A stretch of DNA of 64,000 nucleotides from Paracidobacterium acidisoli. Its GTDB lineage: Bacteria > Acidobacteriota > Terriglobia > Terriglobales > Acidobacteriaceae. The DNA is taken from assembly GCF_003428625.2 (NCBI RefSeq), contig NZ_QVQT02000002.1, positions 62,001 to 126,000 of the forward strand, read 5' to 3'. Made by a program: the position numbers and the translations under genes. This document shows, one piece after another, positions 53,463-61,723 of this stretch. Numbering within the stretch: the first letter of the stretch is position 1; each line of letters starts with the position of its first letter. The notes under the pieces were generated by a model. That model saw nothing but the letters and a program-made list of their open reading frames with translations, had not been told where the DNA came from and searched no databases.

Positions 53463-56048
53463 TTAGCGGCTTTCGGAGGCGAGCCGGCCGAAGGACAGGT
53501 TGCGGAGGGTTGCGATCGCGGTCTGCTTTTCCGGGCTGGCGGCGTGGCGCTCTTTCTCGAAGAAGCTGACGCTTTCGTCGACGGGCATGGGGCGGCCGAG
53601 ATAGAAGCCCTGCACCTCGTGGCAGCCCTGATCCTGCAGAAAGGCGAGCTGGTTCTCGTTTTCGACGCCTTCGGCGGTTACGGAGATGTGGAGGCCGCGG
53701 GCGAGAGCGATGAGGGCTCCGGCGAGGGCGGGGTTGCCGATGTCGTGACCGATGTCGCCGACGAAGGAGCGGTCGATCTTGAGGCGGTCGACGGCGATGT
53801 GACGGAGATAGGCGAAGCCGGAGTAGCCGATGCCGAAGTCGTCGATGGCGATGTGGATGCCGGGCTCGCGCAGACGGCTGAGGACCTCGGCGGCGCCATC
53901 CCAGTCGCCGATGAGGGCGCCTTCCGTAACTTCGACTTCGAGGTAGTGCGGATCGACATCGTTCTCGCGGAGGGCCTGGAGGATCATCGCGGTGAGATGT
54001 TCATCGCGGAACTGGCGGGGCGAGAGATTGATGGCGAGGCGCAGCGGGCGTCCGGCGGCGCGGGAGAGATGCTTCCAGTCGCGGCAGGCGGTGCGGAAGA
54101 CGAACTCGCCGATTTCGACGATCAGGCCGGTCTCCTCGGCAAGAGGAATGAAGTCATTGGGCGCGACCAGAGTGCCGTCGCGGCGCCTCCAGCGCACCAG
54201 CGCTTCGACGCCGGTGATCTCGCCGCTGCCGGAGTCGAAGACCGGCTGATACATCACCAGAAATTCTTTGCGGAGGCAGGCCTCGCGCAGCTCGCTTTCG
54301 AGCACGAAGCGGTTGGAGGAGTCGATCTCCATGGACGGGGTGTAGATCTGCACGGTGTTCCGGCCCTGGTCCTTGGCGCGATACATGGCGTAGTCGGCCT
54401 TGCGCAGGAGGTTATCGAGGTCGGCTCCGTCGGCAGGGTAACAGGTGATGCCGATGCTGGGGGTGACGCAGAACTCGTTTCCGTCGACATGAATGGGCCG
54501 GGAGAGGATGTGGGTAATGCGGCGGGCCATCTCGGCGGTGCCATGGGGATGGTCGGCCTCGGGCATGAGGATGACGAATTCATCGCCTCCCATGCGGGCG
54601 ACGAGATCGCTGCTGCGGGCGGATTCCGTGAGCCGCTGTGCGACGCAGCGCAGAACGTGATCGCCGGCGTGATGGCCGAGCGAGTCATTGATGCGCTTGA
54701 AGTTGTCGAGGTCGATGAGGGCGAGTGCGACCTGGCGGCGGTTGCGCTGGGCGCTGTCGATGGCGAAGCGGGCCTGCTCGCGGAGCAGAGCGCGATTGGG
54801 AAGGCCGGTGAGGACATCATGGAGGGCCATGTGGCGGAGACGCTCTTCGGCCCGCTTCTGCTCTGTAATGTCGCTGGCGATGCCGAGAAAGCCGCGCAGT
54901 CTGCCGGAGGGATCGCGGAGGGCGGTGACCGAGAGGCTGACGGGAAGACGTGAGCCGTCGCGGCGGATGTAGGTCCACTCACGCTGATCGCAGTTGCCTT
55001 TGCGGGCGCGGAAGCTGAGGACGTCGAAGCCGGGCTGAAGGTTCTCGCGGAATTCGCGGCTGAACTGGAGGGCCTGGTGAGCGATCTCCTGCGGGTCATG
55101 AAGATCGGTCATCGATTTCATGCCGATCAGCTCACGGGCGGAGAAGCCGAGCATGGTTTCGGTGGCTTTGTTGACGGAGGCGATGGTTCCGTGGAGATCG
55201 GTGGCGATGATGGAGGAGGCGGCGCTGTCGAGAATGGCGCTGCGCAGGAGGCTGGACTCCTCGAGCTCGCTGGCCATGATCTGCTTCACGCGCTTTTCCT
55301 CTGAGAGGTAGCGGCTGACGGATATGGAGGCCAGAGCGGCGGCGAGGACGAGGATGGTGGTGCCGATGATGGCGGCGGTGCCGAGCGAGGAGATGCCAAT
55401 ACTGCCCGATGTGTCGACGGTGCCGCTCATGAGGGTGAAGCGCGCGGCTTCCATGCCGGTGTAGTGCATGCTGGCGATGCCGATGCCCATGATGACGGCG
55501 GCCGAGAGCGTGCGAAGAAACGACTGGCGCTGATGCTGTCTGGCGAGGAAGGCGATGTGGAGAGCGAGCGCGGAGAATCCGAAGGCGACGACGCCGGAGA
55601 GCGCGAAGAGCCACAGGTTGTAGTGGTGCATGGCCTGCGAGCGCATGGCGGCCATCCCGGTGTAGTGCATGGTGGCAATGCCGCCGCCCATGAAGAGGGA
55701 GCCGAGCAGGAGATCGGCGCTGCGGAGGTGCGGGCGCTGCATGGTCCAGAGCGCCGCGCCGGAGGCAAAGATGCCGGCCAGCAGCGAAAGAGCGACGGTG
55801 CCGATGTGGTAGACCACCGGAACCGGCATCTGAAAGGCCAGCATGCCGATGTAGTGCATGGACCAGATGCCGAAGCCCATAGATAAGGCTCCGACGGTCA
55901 GCCAGGAGATGCGGCGTCCTTTTGCGGCGGTGGAGAGCCTTTCGCTGAAGCCGAAAGAGGAAAAGGAGGCGGCGACGGCAATGAGAATCGAGAGGCCGAC
56001 CAGGGGGATGTTCCACGTATACGGGACCGAACTGCCGATGGTCTCCAT
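53463..56048 (-). CDS. MHYT-PAS-GGDEF-EAL c-di-GMP signalling protein
   Basis: The 861-residue inner-membrane protein has three MHYT repeats (MHY at 64-66, 127-129 and 194-196) across about seven helices, a PAS domain with PAC tail (about 270-395), a GGDEF domain with an intact GGDEF motif (about 405-570) and an EAL domain with EALVRW (about 590-840). MHYT is thought to sense diatomic gases or bind copper. Both the cyclase and phosphodiesterase signatures look intact, so it may make or break c-di-GMP depending on signal. The gene stands alone between convergent and divergent neighbours. Confidence 0.95.
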   Translation of the reverse strand: METIGSSVPYTWNIPLVGLSILIAVAASFSSFGFSERLSTAAKGRRISWLTVGALSMGFGIWSMHYIGMLAFQMPVPVVYHIGTVALSLLAGIFASGAALWTMQRPHLRSADLLLGSLFMGGGIATMHYTGMAAMRSQAMHHYNLWLFALSGVVAFGFSALALHIAFLARQHQRQSFLRTLSAAVIMGIGIASMHYTGMEAARFTLMSGTVDTSGSIGISSLGTAAIIGTTILVLAAALASISVSRYLSEEKRVKQIMASELEESSLLRSAILDSAASSIIATDLHGTIASVNKATETMLGFSARELIGMKSMTDLHDPQEIAHQALQFSREFRENLQPGFDVLSFRARKGNCDQREWTYIRRDGSRLPVSLSVTALRDPSGRLRGFLGIASDITEQKRAEERLRHMALHDVLTGLPNRALLREQARFAIDSAQRNRRQVALALIDLDNFKRINDSLGHHAGDHVLRCVAQRLTESARSSDLVARMGGDEFVILMPEADHPHGTAEMARRITHILSRPIHVDGNEFCVTPSIGITCYPADGADLDNLLRKADYAMYRAKDQGRNTVQIYTPSMEIDSSNRFVLESELREACLRKEFLVMYQPVFDSGSGEITGVEALVRWRRRDGTLVAPNDFIPLAEETGLIVEIGEFVFRTACRDWKHLSRAAGRPLRLAINLSPRQFRDEHLTAMILQALRENDVDPHYLEVEVTEGALIGDWDGAAEVLSRLREPGIHIAIDDFGIGYSGFAYLRHIAVDRLKIDRSFVGDIGHDIGNPALAGALIALARGLHISVTAEGVENENQLAFLQDQGCHEVQGFYLGRPMPVDESVSFFEKERHAASPEKQTAIATLRNLSFGRLASESR

Positions 56049-56305
56049 GGATGATGTACCTCGATGAGCAGTTCACACCTGCTGAAATCTGCGAGCGCGA
56101 GCTGAGGAGGCAGACTGTTTCTATCGTGAAATGCTCATCTCACGGTAACAAGGGAAAAGCGGTAACTCAATGACTATCACGCATTACCAGAGTCATACTT
56201 TTGCGTCATTACTCCGAGAAGGACCAGGAGCCGACGCCGGCCGCCGGGGGTGGTTATACTCGACTGTCCGCACCACGGATTTTTACAGATTGACCAGGAG
56301 ACGTT
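56049..56305. promoter_or_regulatory. Divergent region of EAL gene and dipeptidase gene
   Basis: About 257 bases separate two divergent starts. TATACT at 56255-56260 is a good -10 box for the rightward dipeptidase gene, 45 bases before its ATG; its -35 is not clear. AGGAG lies nine bases before that ATG. Nothing else stands out. Confidence 0.4.
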
Positions 56306-57685
56306 ATGGCCTCTGCCGCAGTTGAATTCGCCCGCAGCCACCACACTCGCTTTCTCGAGGAGCTGAAGACGCTGATCCGCATTCCTTCGGTTTCGACGCT
56401 GCCGGAGCATCGGGAAGACGTTCAGCGCGCCGCCGAGTGGCTGGCGAAGGAGCTGAAGCGGATCGGCATGGAGCACGTGGAAGTGATTGCGACGGAGGGG
56501 CATCCGCTGGTGTATGCAGACTGGCTGCGCGCAGAGGGAAGGCCGACGTGCCTGTGCTATGGACATTACGACGTGCAGCCTCCGGACCCGCTGGAGGAGT
56601 GGACGACGCCTCCCTTTGAGCCGACGGAGCGGAACGGCAATCTGTACGCGCGCGGGGCGGTGGATGACAAGGGTCAGATGTATATGCACGTGAAGGCGCT
56701 GGAGGCGCTGTTCGCGGCGCACAGCGGGAAGCTGCCGCTGAATGTGCGAGTGATTCTGGAGGGCGAGGAAGAGGTCGGCGGCGAACAGATTGCGGCGTTT
56801 ATCCGGGAGCATCCGGAGCGGCTGAAGGCCGATTTTGCGCTGGTGTCGGATACAGAGATGTTTGCGCCGGAGCTGCCGACGCTGTGCGTGGGCCTGCGGG
56901 GGATGATCTACACGGAGATCGAGGTGCGGGGCGCGAAGACGGACCTGCACTCGGGTATGTATGGCGGAGCGGCGCCGAATCCGTTTGTGGCGCTGGCGCA
57001 GATCATTGCGGGGCTGAAGGACAGCGATGGGCGGGTGCTGATTCCGGGATTTTATGACGCGGTGAAAGCTCCGGGTGCGGACGAGCTGAGGGCGTGGAAG
57101 ACGCTGCCGTTCGACGAGGAGCATTACCGGCAGACGGAGGTGGGATCGCCGGAGCTGACGGGGGAGCCGGGGTACTCGGTAATCGAGCGGACCTGGGCGC
57201 GGCCGACGCTCGATGTTCACGGCATGCCGGGAGGGTTTACGGGCGCGGGGGCGAAGACGGTGATTCCGGCGAAGGCGCTGGCAAAGGTGTCGATGCGGCT
57301 GGTGCCGGAGATGACGCCGCAGCAGACCTTTGCGCTGTACAAGGCATATGTGGAGAAGATTGCGCCGCGCGGAGTGACGGTGGAGGTGCGGCTGATCCAC
57401 CAGGGTGATGCGATCGTGGTGGGGACGGAGAATCCATATATCCGGACGGCTACGGAGGCACTGCGCGAGGTCTGGGGAAAGGATACGGTGTTCATTCGCT
57501 CGGGCGGGTCGATTCCGATTGTGGGGGATTTCGAGCGGCACCTGAAGATTCCGACGGTGATGATGGGCTTCGGGCTGCCGGACGATAACCTGCACGCTCC
57601 GAATGAGAAGTTTCACCTGGCGAATTTCTACCGGGGGATCGAGTCGATCATCGTGTTCTTTGAGCGGCTGGGTGAGAGCCGGTGA
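56306..57685 (+). CDS. M20 family metallo-dipeptidase
   Basis: The 459-residue protein has the M20 metal-site residues: His87 and Asp89 in CYGHYDVQPPDP, Asp120 in RGAVDDKG, Glu154/Glu155 in EGEEEVGGE, and later 'TDLHSGMYGG' and 'LHAPNEKFHLANFYRG'. These are typical of zinc dipeptidases of the peptidase T/ArgE superfamily (dipeptidase group). It cleaves dipeptides or related amides in the cytoplasm. Its stop overlaps the mobA start by four bases. Confidence 0.93.
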   Translation: MASAAVEFARSHHTRFLEELKTLIRIPSVSTLPEHREDVQRAAEWLAKELKRIGMEHVEVIATEGHPLVYADWLRAEGRPTCLCYGHYDVQPPDPLEEWTTPPFEPTERNGNLYARGAVDDKGQMYMHVKALEALFAAHSGKLPLNVRVILEGEEEVGGEQIAAFIREHPERLKADFALVSDTEMFAPELPTLCVGLRGMIYTEIEVRGAKTDLHSGMYGGAAPNPFVALAQIIAGLKDSDGRVLIPGFYDAVKAPGADELRAWKTLPFDEEHYRQTEVGSPELTGEPGYSVIERTWARPTLDVHGMPGGFTGAGAKTVIPAKALAKVSMRLVPEMTPQQTFALYKAYVEKIAPRGVTVEVRLIHQGDAIVVGTENPYIRTATEALREVWGKDTVFIRSGGSIPIVGDFERHLKIPTVMMGFGLPDDNLHAPNEKFHLANFYRGIESIIVFFERLGESR

Positions 57686-58338
57686 ACGCTTTTGTGCTGG
57701 CCGGCGGGCGCAGCCTCCGGATGGGGCGCGACAAGGCGCTGCTGGAGGTGAACGGGCGTCCGCTGATCGAGCTTGCGCTGGAGAAGCTGCGCGAGCTGGG
57801 GTTTACGCCGCGGATTGCTGGGCTGCGCCCGGATCTGGAGGGGTTTGCTCCGGTAGTCTTCGATCGGCAGGGCGGCGGAGACGAACGGTGCGGGCCGCTG
57901 GCGGGGATCGAAGCAGCTCTGGCGGCATCGGATGAGGAAGTGAATCTGTTTCTGCCGGTCGATCTGCCGCTGCTGCCCGGCGCCTTTCTGCGCTGGCTGG
58001 CGCGGAGAGCGGAGACGACGCAGGCGCCGGCGACGATTCCCACGGTGAACGGGCGGGCGCAGCCGCTGTGCTCGGTGTATCGCAGGGAGCTGCTGCCGGG
58101 GTTGAGCGAGGCGCTCAGGGAAGGGCGGTACAGGGTGATGACGGCGGTCGAGGAGGCAGCGCAAGGCGCGCGGGGACGAATGGATGTCTTCGACGTGGAG
58201 GCGGTTGCCGCAGCGCTGCAGGCAGGGGAATGGCCGCAGGAGCGGCCAGTGTACGAGTGGTTCCGGAACCTGAATGCACCGGACGATGTGGCGGCGGTTG
58301 AGCAAACCGCACCCTCTATCCACCATGCCGGCCACTAA
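57682..58338 (+). CDS. mobA: Molybdenum cofactor guanylyltransferase MobA
   Basis: The 218-residue protein has the nucleotidyltransferase start LAGGRSLRMGRDK (6-18), 'RCGPLAGIEAAL' and 'FLPVDLPLLPGAFLRWL', as in MobA, which attaches GMP to molybdopterin. It starts GTG 57682, overlapping the dipeptidase stop (GTGA). No other molybdenum cofactor gene is in the window, so it must work with genes elsewhere. Confidence 0.88.
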   Translation: MNAFVLAGGRSLRMGRDKALLEVNGRPLIELALEKLRELGFTPRIAGLRPDLEGFAPVVFDRQGGGDERCGPLAGIEAALAASDEEVNLFLPVDLPLLPGAFLRWLARRAETTQAPATIPTVNGRAQPLCSVYRRELLPGLSEALREGRYRVMTAVEEAAQGARGRMDVFDVEAVAAALQAGEWPQERPVYEWFRNLNAPDDVAAVEQTAPSIHHAGH

Positions 58339-58378
58339 GCCGGGGAAGCGATGTACGCTGAAAGACGAGGACTGAGGA

Positions 58379-59203
58379 TTGGCCGGTTCCGCCGATATTC
58401 CGATTGAAGTGGTGGCTGAGCAGCCCGATGCGCCGAACGACCACGGGGGGCGTCAGCCGTATATCGCTTTCGAGAAGGTCTCTAAAGCTTTCGGCAGCCA
58501 GACGGTGCTGGATGGCGTGAGCTTCTTTGTGATGCCGGGCGAGACGTTGTGCATTCTGGGGCGCTCGGGCGTTGGCAAATCGGTCTCACTGCAGCAGATT
58601 ATGGGCTTTCTGAAGCCGGATGCCGGGCAGGTGCTGGTGGCCGGCGAGGATATTGTGGGCTACACCGAAGCGCAGATGCAGGTGGTGCGGCGTAAGGTGA
58701 CGATGGTCTTCCAGAACGGAGCGCTCTTCGATTCGCTGAGCGTGCGGGAGAACGTGGCCTTTCCTCTACGGGAGCAGCGGACGCTGATGGAGGATCAGAT
58801 TCAGCAGATCGTGAGCGGCCTGCTGGAGATGGTGGGCGTCGCCGAGATGGCGGAGGGTCTGCCGTCGGAGCTTTCGACGGGGATGAAGCGGTCGGTGGCG
58901 ATTGCGCGGGCGCTGGCGGCGCAGCCCCAGGCGATTCTGTATGACGAGCCGACGACGATGGTCGATCCGCTGATTGCGCGGCTGCTGGGCGATCTGATTC
59001 AGAAGCTGAAGCATCAGCTGCACCTGACCAGCATTGTGGTGACGCACGATATGCGCTTCGCGGAGCGGCTGGCGGACCGGGTGTTGTTTCTGCACCAGGG
59101 CAAGGCGCATTTTTTCGGGACGATGGAGGAGATGAAACAGTCGAATGACGAGATTCTGCGGCAGTTTCTGACTCTGGACGCGCTGGTGCTGCCGGAGGGC
59201 TGA
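58379..59203 (+). CDS. MlaF-like ABC transporter ATP-binding protein
   Basis: The 274-residue ATPase has Walker A GRSGVGKS (61-68), Q-loop FQNGALFDSLSVREN, signature LSTGM (165-169), Walker B ILYDEP (186-191) and H-loop 'VVTHDM'. 'GALFDSLSVRENVAFPLRE' and the LSTGMKRSV signature are typical of the Mla/Mkl lipid-transport ATPases. No permease (MlaE) or MCE protein is in the window, so its partners are elsewhere. The start is TTG 58379, 40 bases after mobA; no better start is seen. Confidence 0.88.
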   Translation: MAGSADIPIEVVAEQPDAPNDHGGRQPYIAFEKVSKAFGSQTVLDGVSFFVMPGETLCILGRSGVGKSVSLQQIMGFLKPDAGQVLVAGEDIVGYTEAQMQVVRRKVTMVFQNGALFDSLSVRENVAFPLREQRTLMEDQIQQIVSGLLEMVGVAEMAEGLPSELSTGMKRSVAIARALAAQPQAILYDEPTTMVDPLIARLLGDLIQKLKHQLHLTSIVVTHDMRFAERLADRVLFLHQGKAHFFGTMEEMKQSNDEILRQFLTLDALVLPEG

Positions 59204-59314
59204 GCCCTTTTTCATGGCTCGAGCTGTATTCCTATATGTCCAACCGAGAGAGGCTTTTCTATTTCCCCCGCAGAGGCACGCAACACAAAGACGACGGCAG
59301 AGACCAGTGATTTT

Positions 59315-59779
59315 GTGGGCACATGGCGGCTGCTCGACTATACGTTTTTTCACGATGACGGCAGAGAAGAGAAGCCGTGGGGAACGGACGTGACCGGCTA
59401 CCTGTTTTACTCCGTCGAAGGGTATATGAGCGGGAATCTGAGCCCTGCGCGGCGTACCTGGCGCTCACGGCTGCGGCGGCTGACGGCGGAGGTTCCGGGA
59501 GCGGCGGAGAAGGCCGAGGCGAGGCTGCACGTGCGGGGAATTCCGCGCGATTACATCGCATACTCAGGCCGCTTTACCGTGGACGGAGACAAGGTGACAC
59601 ATCATGTGGAAGTCAGCCTGTTTCCGAACTGGGTGGGGCAGGCGGAGGTGCGGCAGTATGTCTTCGCAGGCAACCGGCTGATTCTGCGCACGCTGCCGCT
59701 GCGCAAAGGCCGGAGTACGATTGTGGCCCAGCTTACCTGGGAGCGTGTGTTGCCCGCGCCGCAGACCAAAACGATCTGA
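59315..59779 (+). CDS. Lipocalin-like domain protein
   Basis: The 154-residue protein begins directly with the conserved G-x-W of lipocalin-like domains (GTWRLLDYTFFHDDG) and continues 'GYLFYSVEGYMSGNLSP', 'YIAYSGRFTVDGDKVTHHVEVSLFPNWVG' and 'RLILRTLPL'. The only standard start is GTG 59315; the frame is open upstream to about 59222 without ATG, GTG or TTG, so the real start may be non-standard or a frameshift may be present. The role is unknown; such proteins bind small hydrophobic ligands. Confidence 0.75.
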   Translation: MGTWRLLDYTFFHDDGREEKPWGTDVTGYLFYSVEGYMSGNLSPARRTWRSRLRRLTAEVPGAAEKAEARLHVRGIPRDYIAYSGRFTVDGDKVTHHVEVSLFPNWVGQAEVRQYVFAGNRLILRTLPLRKGRSTIVAQLTWERVLPAPQTKTI

Positions 59780-59934
59780 TACGGCAATGACCAGAACGGG
59801 GCAGAGCGGGATGCTCCGGTGTTGTGATTCAATCAAACCATCCCCCTGCAGGGCGGTCTTCCGGTGTTTTTTGACTCCGGTGGATGGCCTGAGCACCATT
59901 TTCCGCTGTGCCACTCCTGATGCGAGGAAGATGA

Positions 59935-61614
59935 ATGCAGGATCGATGGACCCGCTCGCTGGGCGTTTGCCTGTTTGCGCTTGCGCTGGCGGCCCAGCCG
60001 CTGCTGGCTTACTTTTTTCACGCCGATACATGGGATGACAGCGCGATTACCGCGGCGTATGCGCACACGTTCGCGCATACGGGCGTAGTGGAGGCGACGC
60101 CCGGATCAGGCATCGTGGAGGGCTACTCGACGACGCTGTGGATGCTGGTGCTGGCGGCCGTGGCGAAGGTGACGGCGACTCCGATGGCGCTGCTGGGCGG
60201 GGCGAAGGTGCTTTCGTGCCTGCTGAATGTGCTGAACATCGTGCTGCTGCGGGCGGTGGTGCGACGATGGGGGCGGCCGGATCTCGCGGATTATGCCGCG
60301 GGCGCATTCGGACTGATGGAGCTGACGGTTCAGGAGTCGATCAACGGGATGGAAGACCCGCTGATGCTCTTTCTGCTGCTGGCCGCGGTGTACTGCCTGC
60401 GCAGCCGGAGCGTGAGAGGCCGCTCGGTCTTTCTGCTTGCGGGCGCTCTGTTCGTGCTGTGCCGGCACGAAGCGTTTGTGCTGATTGCGCCGCTGCTGCT
60501 GCTGGTGCGTCCGGTACGGCGTGCGATTGTGGCGGCTGCGGTGTGGTTCGGCGTGCTGGGCACGGCGACGGTGATTCGCCGGAAGTACTTCGGGGCGCTG
60601 CTGCCCAACACCATCATTGCCAAGAGGCATTTCCCTTACTCGATGCCGACGAGGCACCAGGAGCTGATGCGGCATCTGGCTCCGGCGGAGACGCTGGCAC
60701 GCGGGCTGGCGATGGTGCTGCTGGTGCTGATCTATGTGGCGGTGCGCAACCGGCGTGAGCTGTGGAGGCTGCTGAAGCGGATGGGGCAGCTTTCGGCGCC
60801 GGCCTGGCTGCGGGAGACCTTTGCGGACGACGATGTGAAGGTTGCCGGAGTGCTGACGACAGCGGGTCTGCTGCTGGATTTCGGAGTGGGGAAGAACTGG
60901 GGCCCTCCGGAGAGAGAGCTCTACAGCGCGCTGCCGTTCCTGATCTATCTGCTGCTGCGGCTGACGTTCCGGCTGGCGGGCACGGCTTCACTGCGCAGGC
61001 AGGCGTGCGCGCTGCTCTTTGTGCTGCTGGCGTACCGCGAGGTGCGCAATGCGCAACGGCTGGCGAGCCCTTACGCGCCGCTGTATATGCCGATGGTGAC
61101 GGTGCATGCGATTGCGGGACTGGTGCCTCCGGTGGAGCAGATTCGCACGGCGGCGGGGCTGCAGGATCTGACCTTTGCCGTTCCCGATGTGGGCGGTGTG
61201 ATGCTGTTCGGCGATCATCTGCGCGTGATGGATCTGGGATTGCTGTGCGACCGGACTCTGGCGCAGAAGGGCTATGCGATTGCTCCGCATTACATTCTGG
61301 ATGTGCGGCGACCGGAGGTGATCGAGCTGCACAGCTTCTGGACCGATCTGACGGGTCTGGAAGCGGCGCCGCAGTTCTACCGCGAATATGTGGAGATGAT
61401 CATCGATCAGAAGCGGTTCTTTGTGCGGCGCGATGTCTTCGAGCGCTTTGCGGCAGAGACGGCGACGCGCAGCTTTCAGGCGAATGGGCATCCGCTGACC
61501 GTGGATGATGTGATGGCGTCGGGAAAGCTGAGCTATCCGGATTACGCTGCGGGCGATCTGGCGATCAACCGGAAGTTCGGGACCTACGCGGTGTTTCGCG
61601 GTGGTGTGAACTAA
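59935..61614 (+). CDS. Multi-pass membrane protein, GT-C glycosyltransferase-like
   Basis: The 559-residue protein has about ten to eleven membrane helices and a first extracytoplasmic loop with Asp34-Asp35 (TWDDSAITAAYA), followed by 'GIVEGYSTTLWMLVLA'. This pattern resembles the GT-C arabinosyl- or mannosyltransferases that use polyprenyl-phosphate sugars. The C-terminal 200 residues are partly soluble. The donor and acceptor are not evident. ATG 59935 is preferred for the AGGAAG a few bases upstream. Confidence 0.75.
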   Translation: MQDRWTRSLGVCLFALALAAQPLLAYFFHADTWDDSAITAAYAHTFAHTGVVEATPGSGIVEGYSTTLWMLVLAAVAKVTATPMALLGGAKVLSCLLNVLNIVLLRAVVRRWGRPDLADYAAGAFGLMELTVQESINGMEDPLMLFLLLAAVYCLRSRSVRGRSVFLLAGALFVLCRHEAFVLIAPLLLLVRPVRRAIVAAAVWFGVLGTATVIRRKYFGALLPNTIIAKRHFPYSMPTRHQELMRHLAPAETLARGLAMVLLVLIYVAVRNRRELWRLLKRMGQLSAPAWLRETFADDDVKVAGVLTTAGLLLDFGVGKNWGPPERELYSALPFLIYLLLRLTFRLAGTASLRRQACALLFVLLAYREVRNAQRLASPYAPLYMPMVTVHAIAGLVPPVEQIRTAAGLQDLTFAVPDVGGVMLFGDHLRVMDLGLLCDRTLAQKGYAIAPHYILDVRRPEVIELHSFWTDLTGLEAAPQFYREYVEMIIDQKRFFVRRDVFERFAAETATRSFQANGHPLTVDDVMASGKLSYPDYAAGDLAINRKFGTYAVFRGGVN

Positions 61615-61680
61615 ACGCTGAGAACGCGCAGAGAGAGTTCACCACAGAGAGCACGAAGAACACGGAGACCGAGGAGAGCG
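61615..61680 (+). repeat. Degenerate CACAGAG/ACACGGAG-type intergenic repeat
   Basis: The gap before nadE has AACGCTGAGAACGCGCAGAG, then TTCACCACAGAGAGCACGAA and GAACACGGAGACCGAGGAG. Short near-repeats of 'CACAGAG/CACGGAG' spaced by about 10 bases recur. This resembles a dispersed repeat common between genes in Acidobacteriota and Planctomycetes. Confidence 0.5.
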
Positions 61681-61723
61681 CGGAGGCGAGCTGCGAAGAC
61701 CGGGGTCCGGTTACACTGAAAGA

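Noticed and set aside
53544-54953. Long plus-strand open frame of 469 codons
   Set aside because: Antisense to the GGDEF-EAL gene; Glu/Gly/Ala/Asp-rich translation with no domain.
56177-57616. Long minus-strand open frame of 479 codons
   Set aside because: Antisense to the M20 dipeptidase gene; composition is that of a GC-rich shadow frame.
59236-59311. 25-codon frame starting at ATG 59236
   Set aside because: It ends before the lipocalin-like frame and is out of frame with it; no ribosome binding site or conservation sign.
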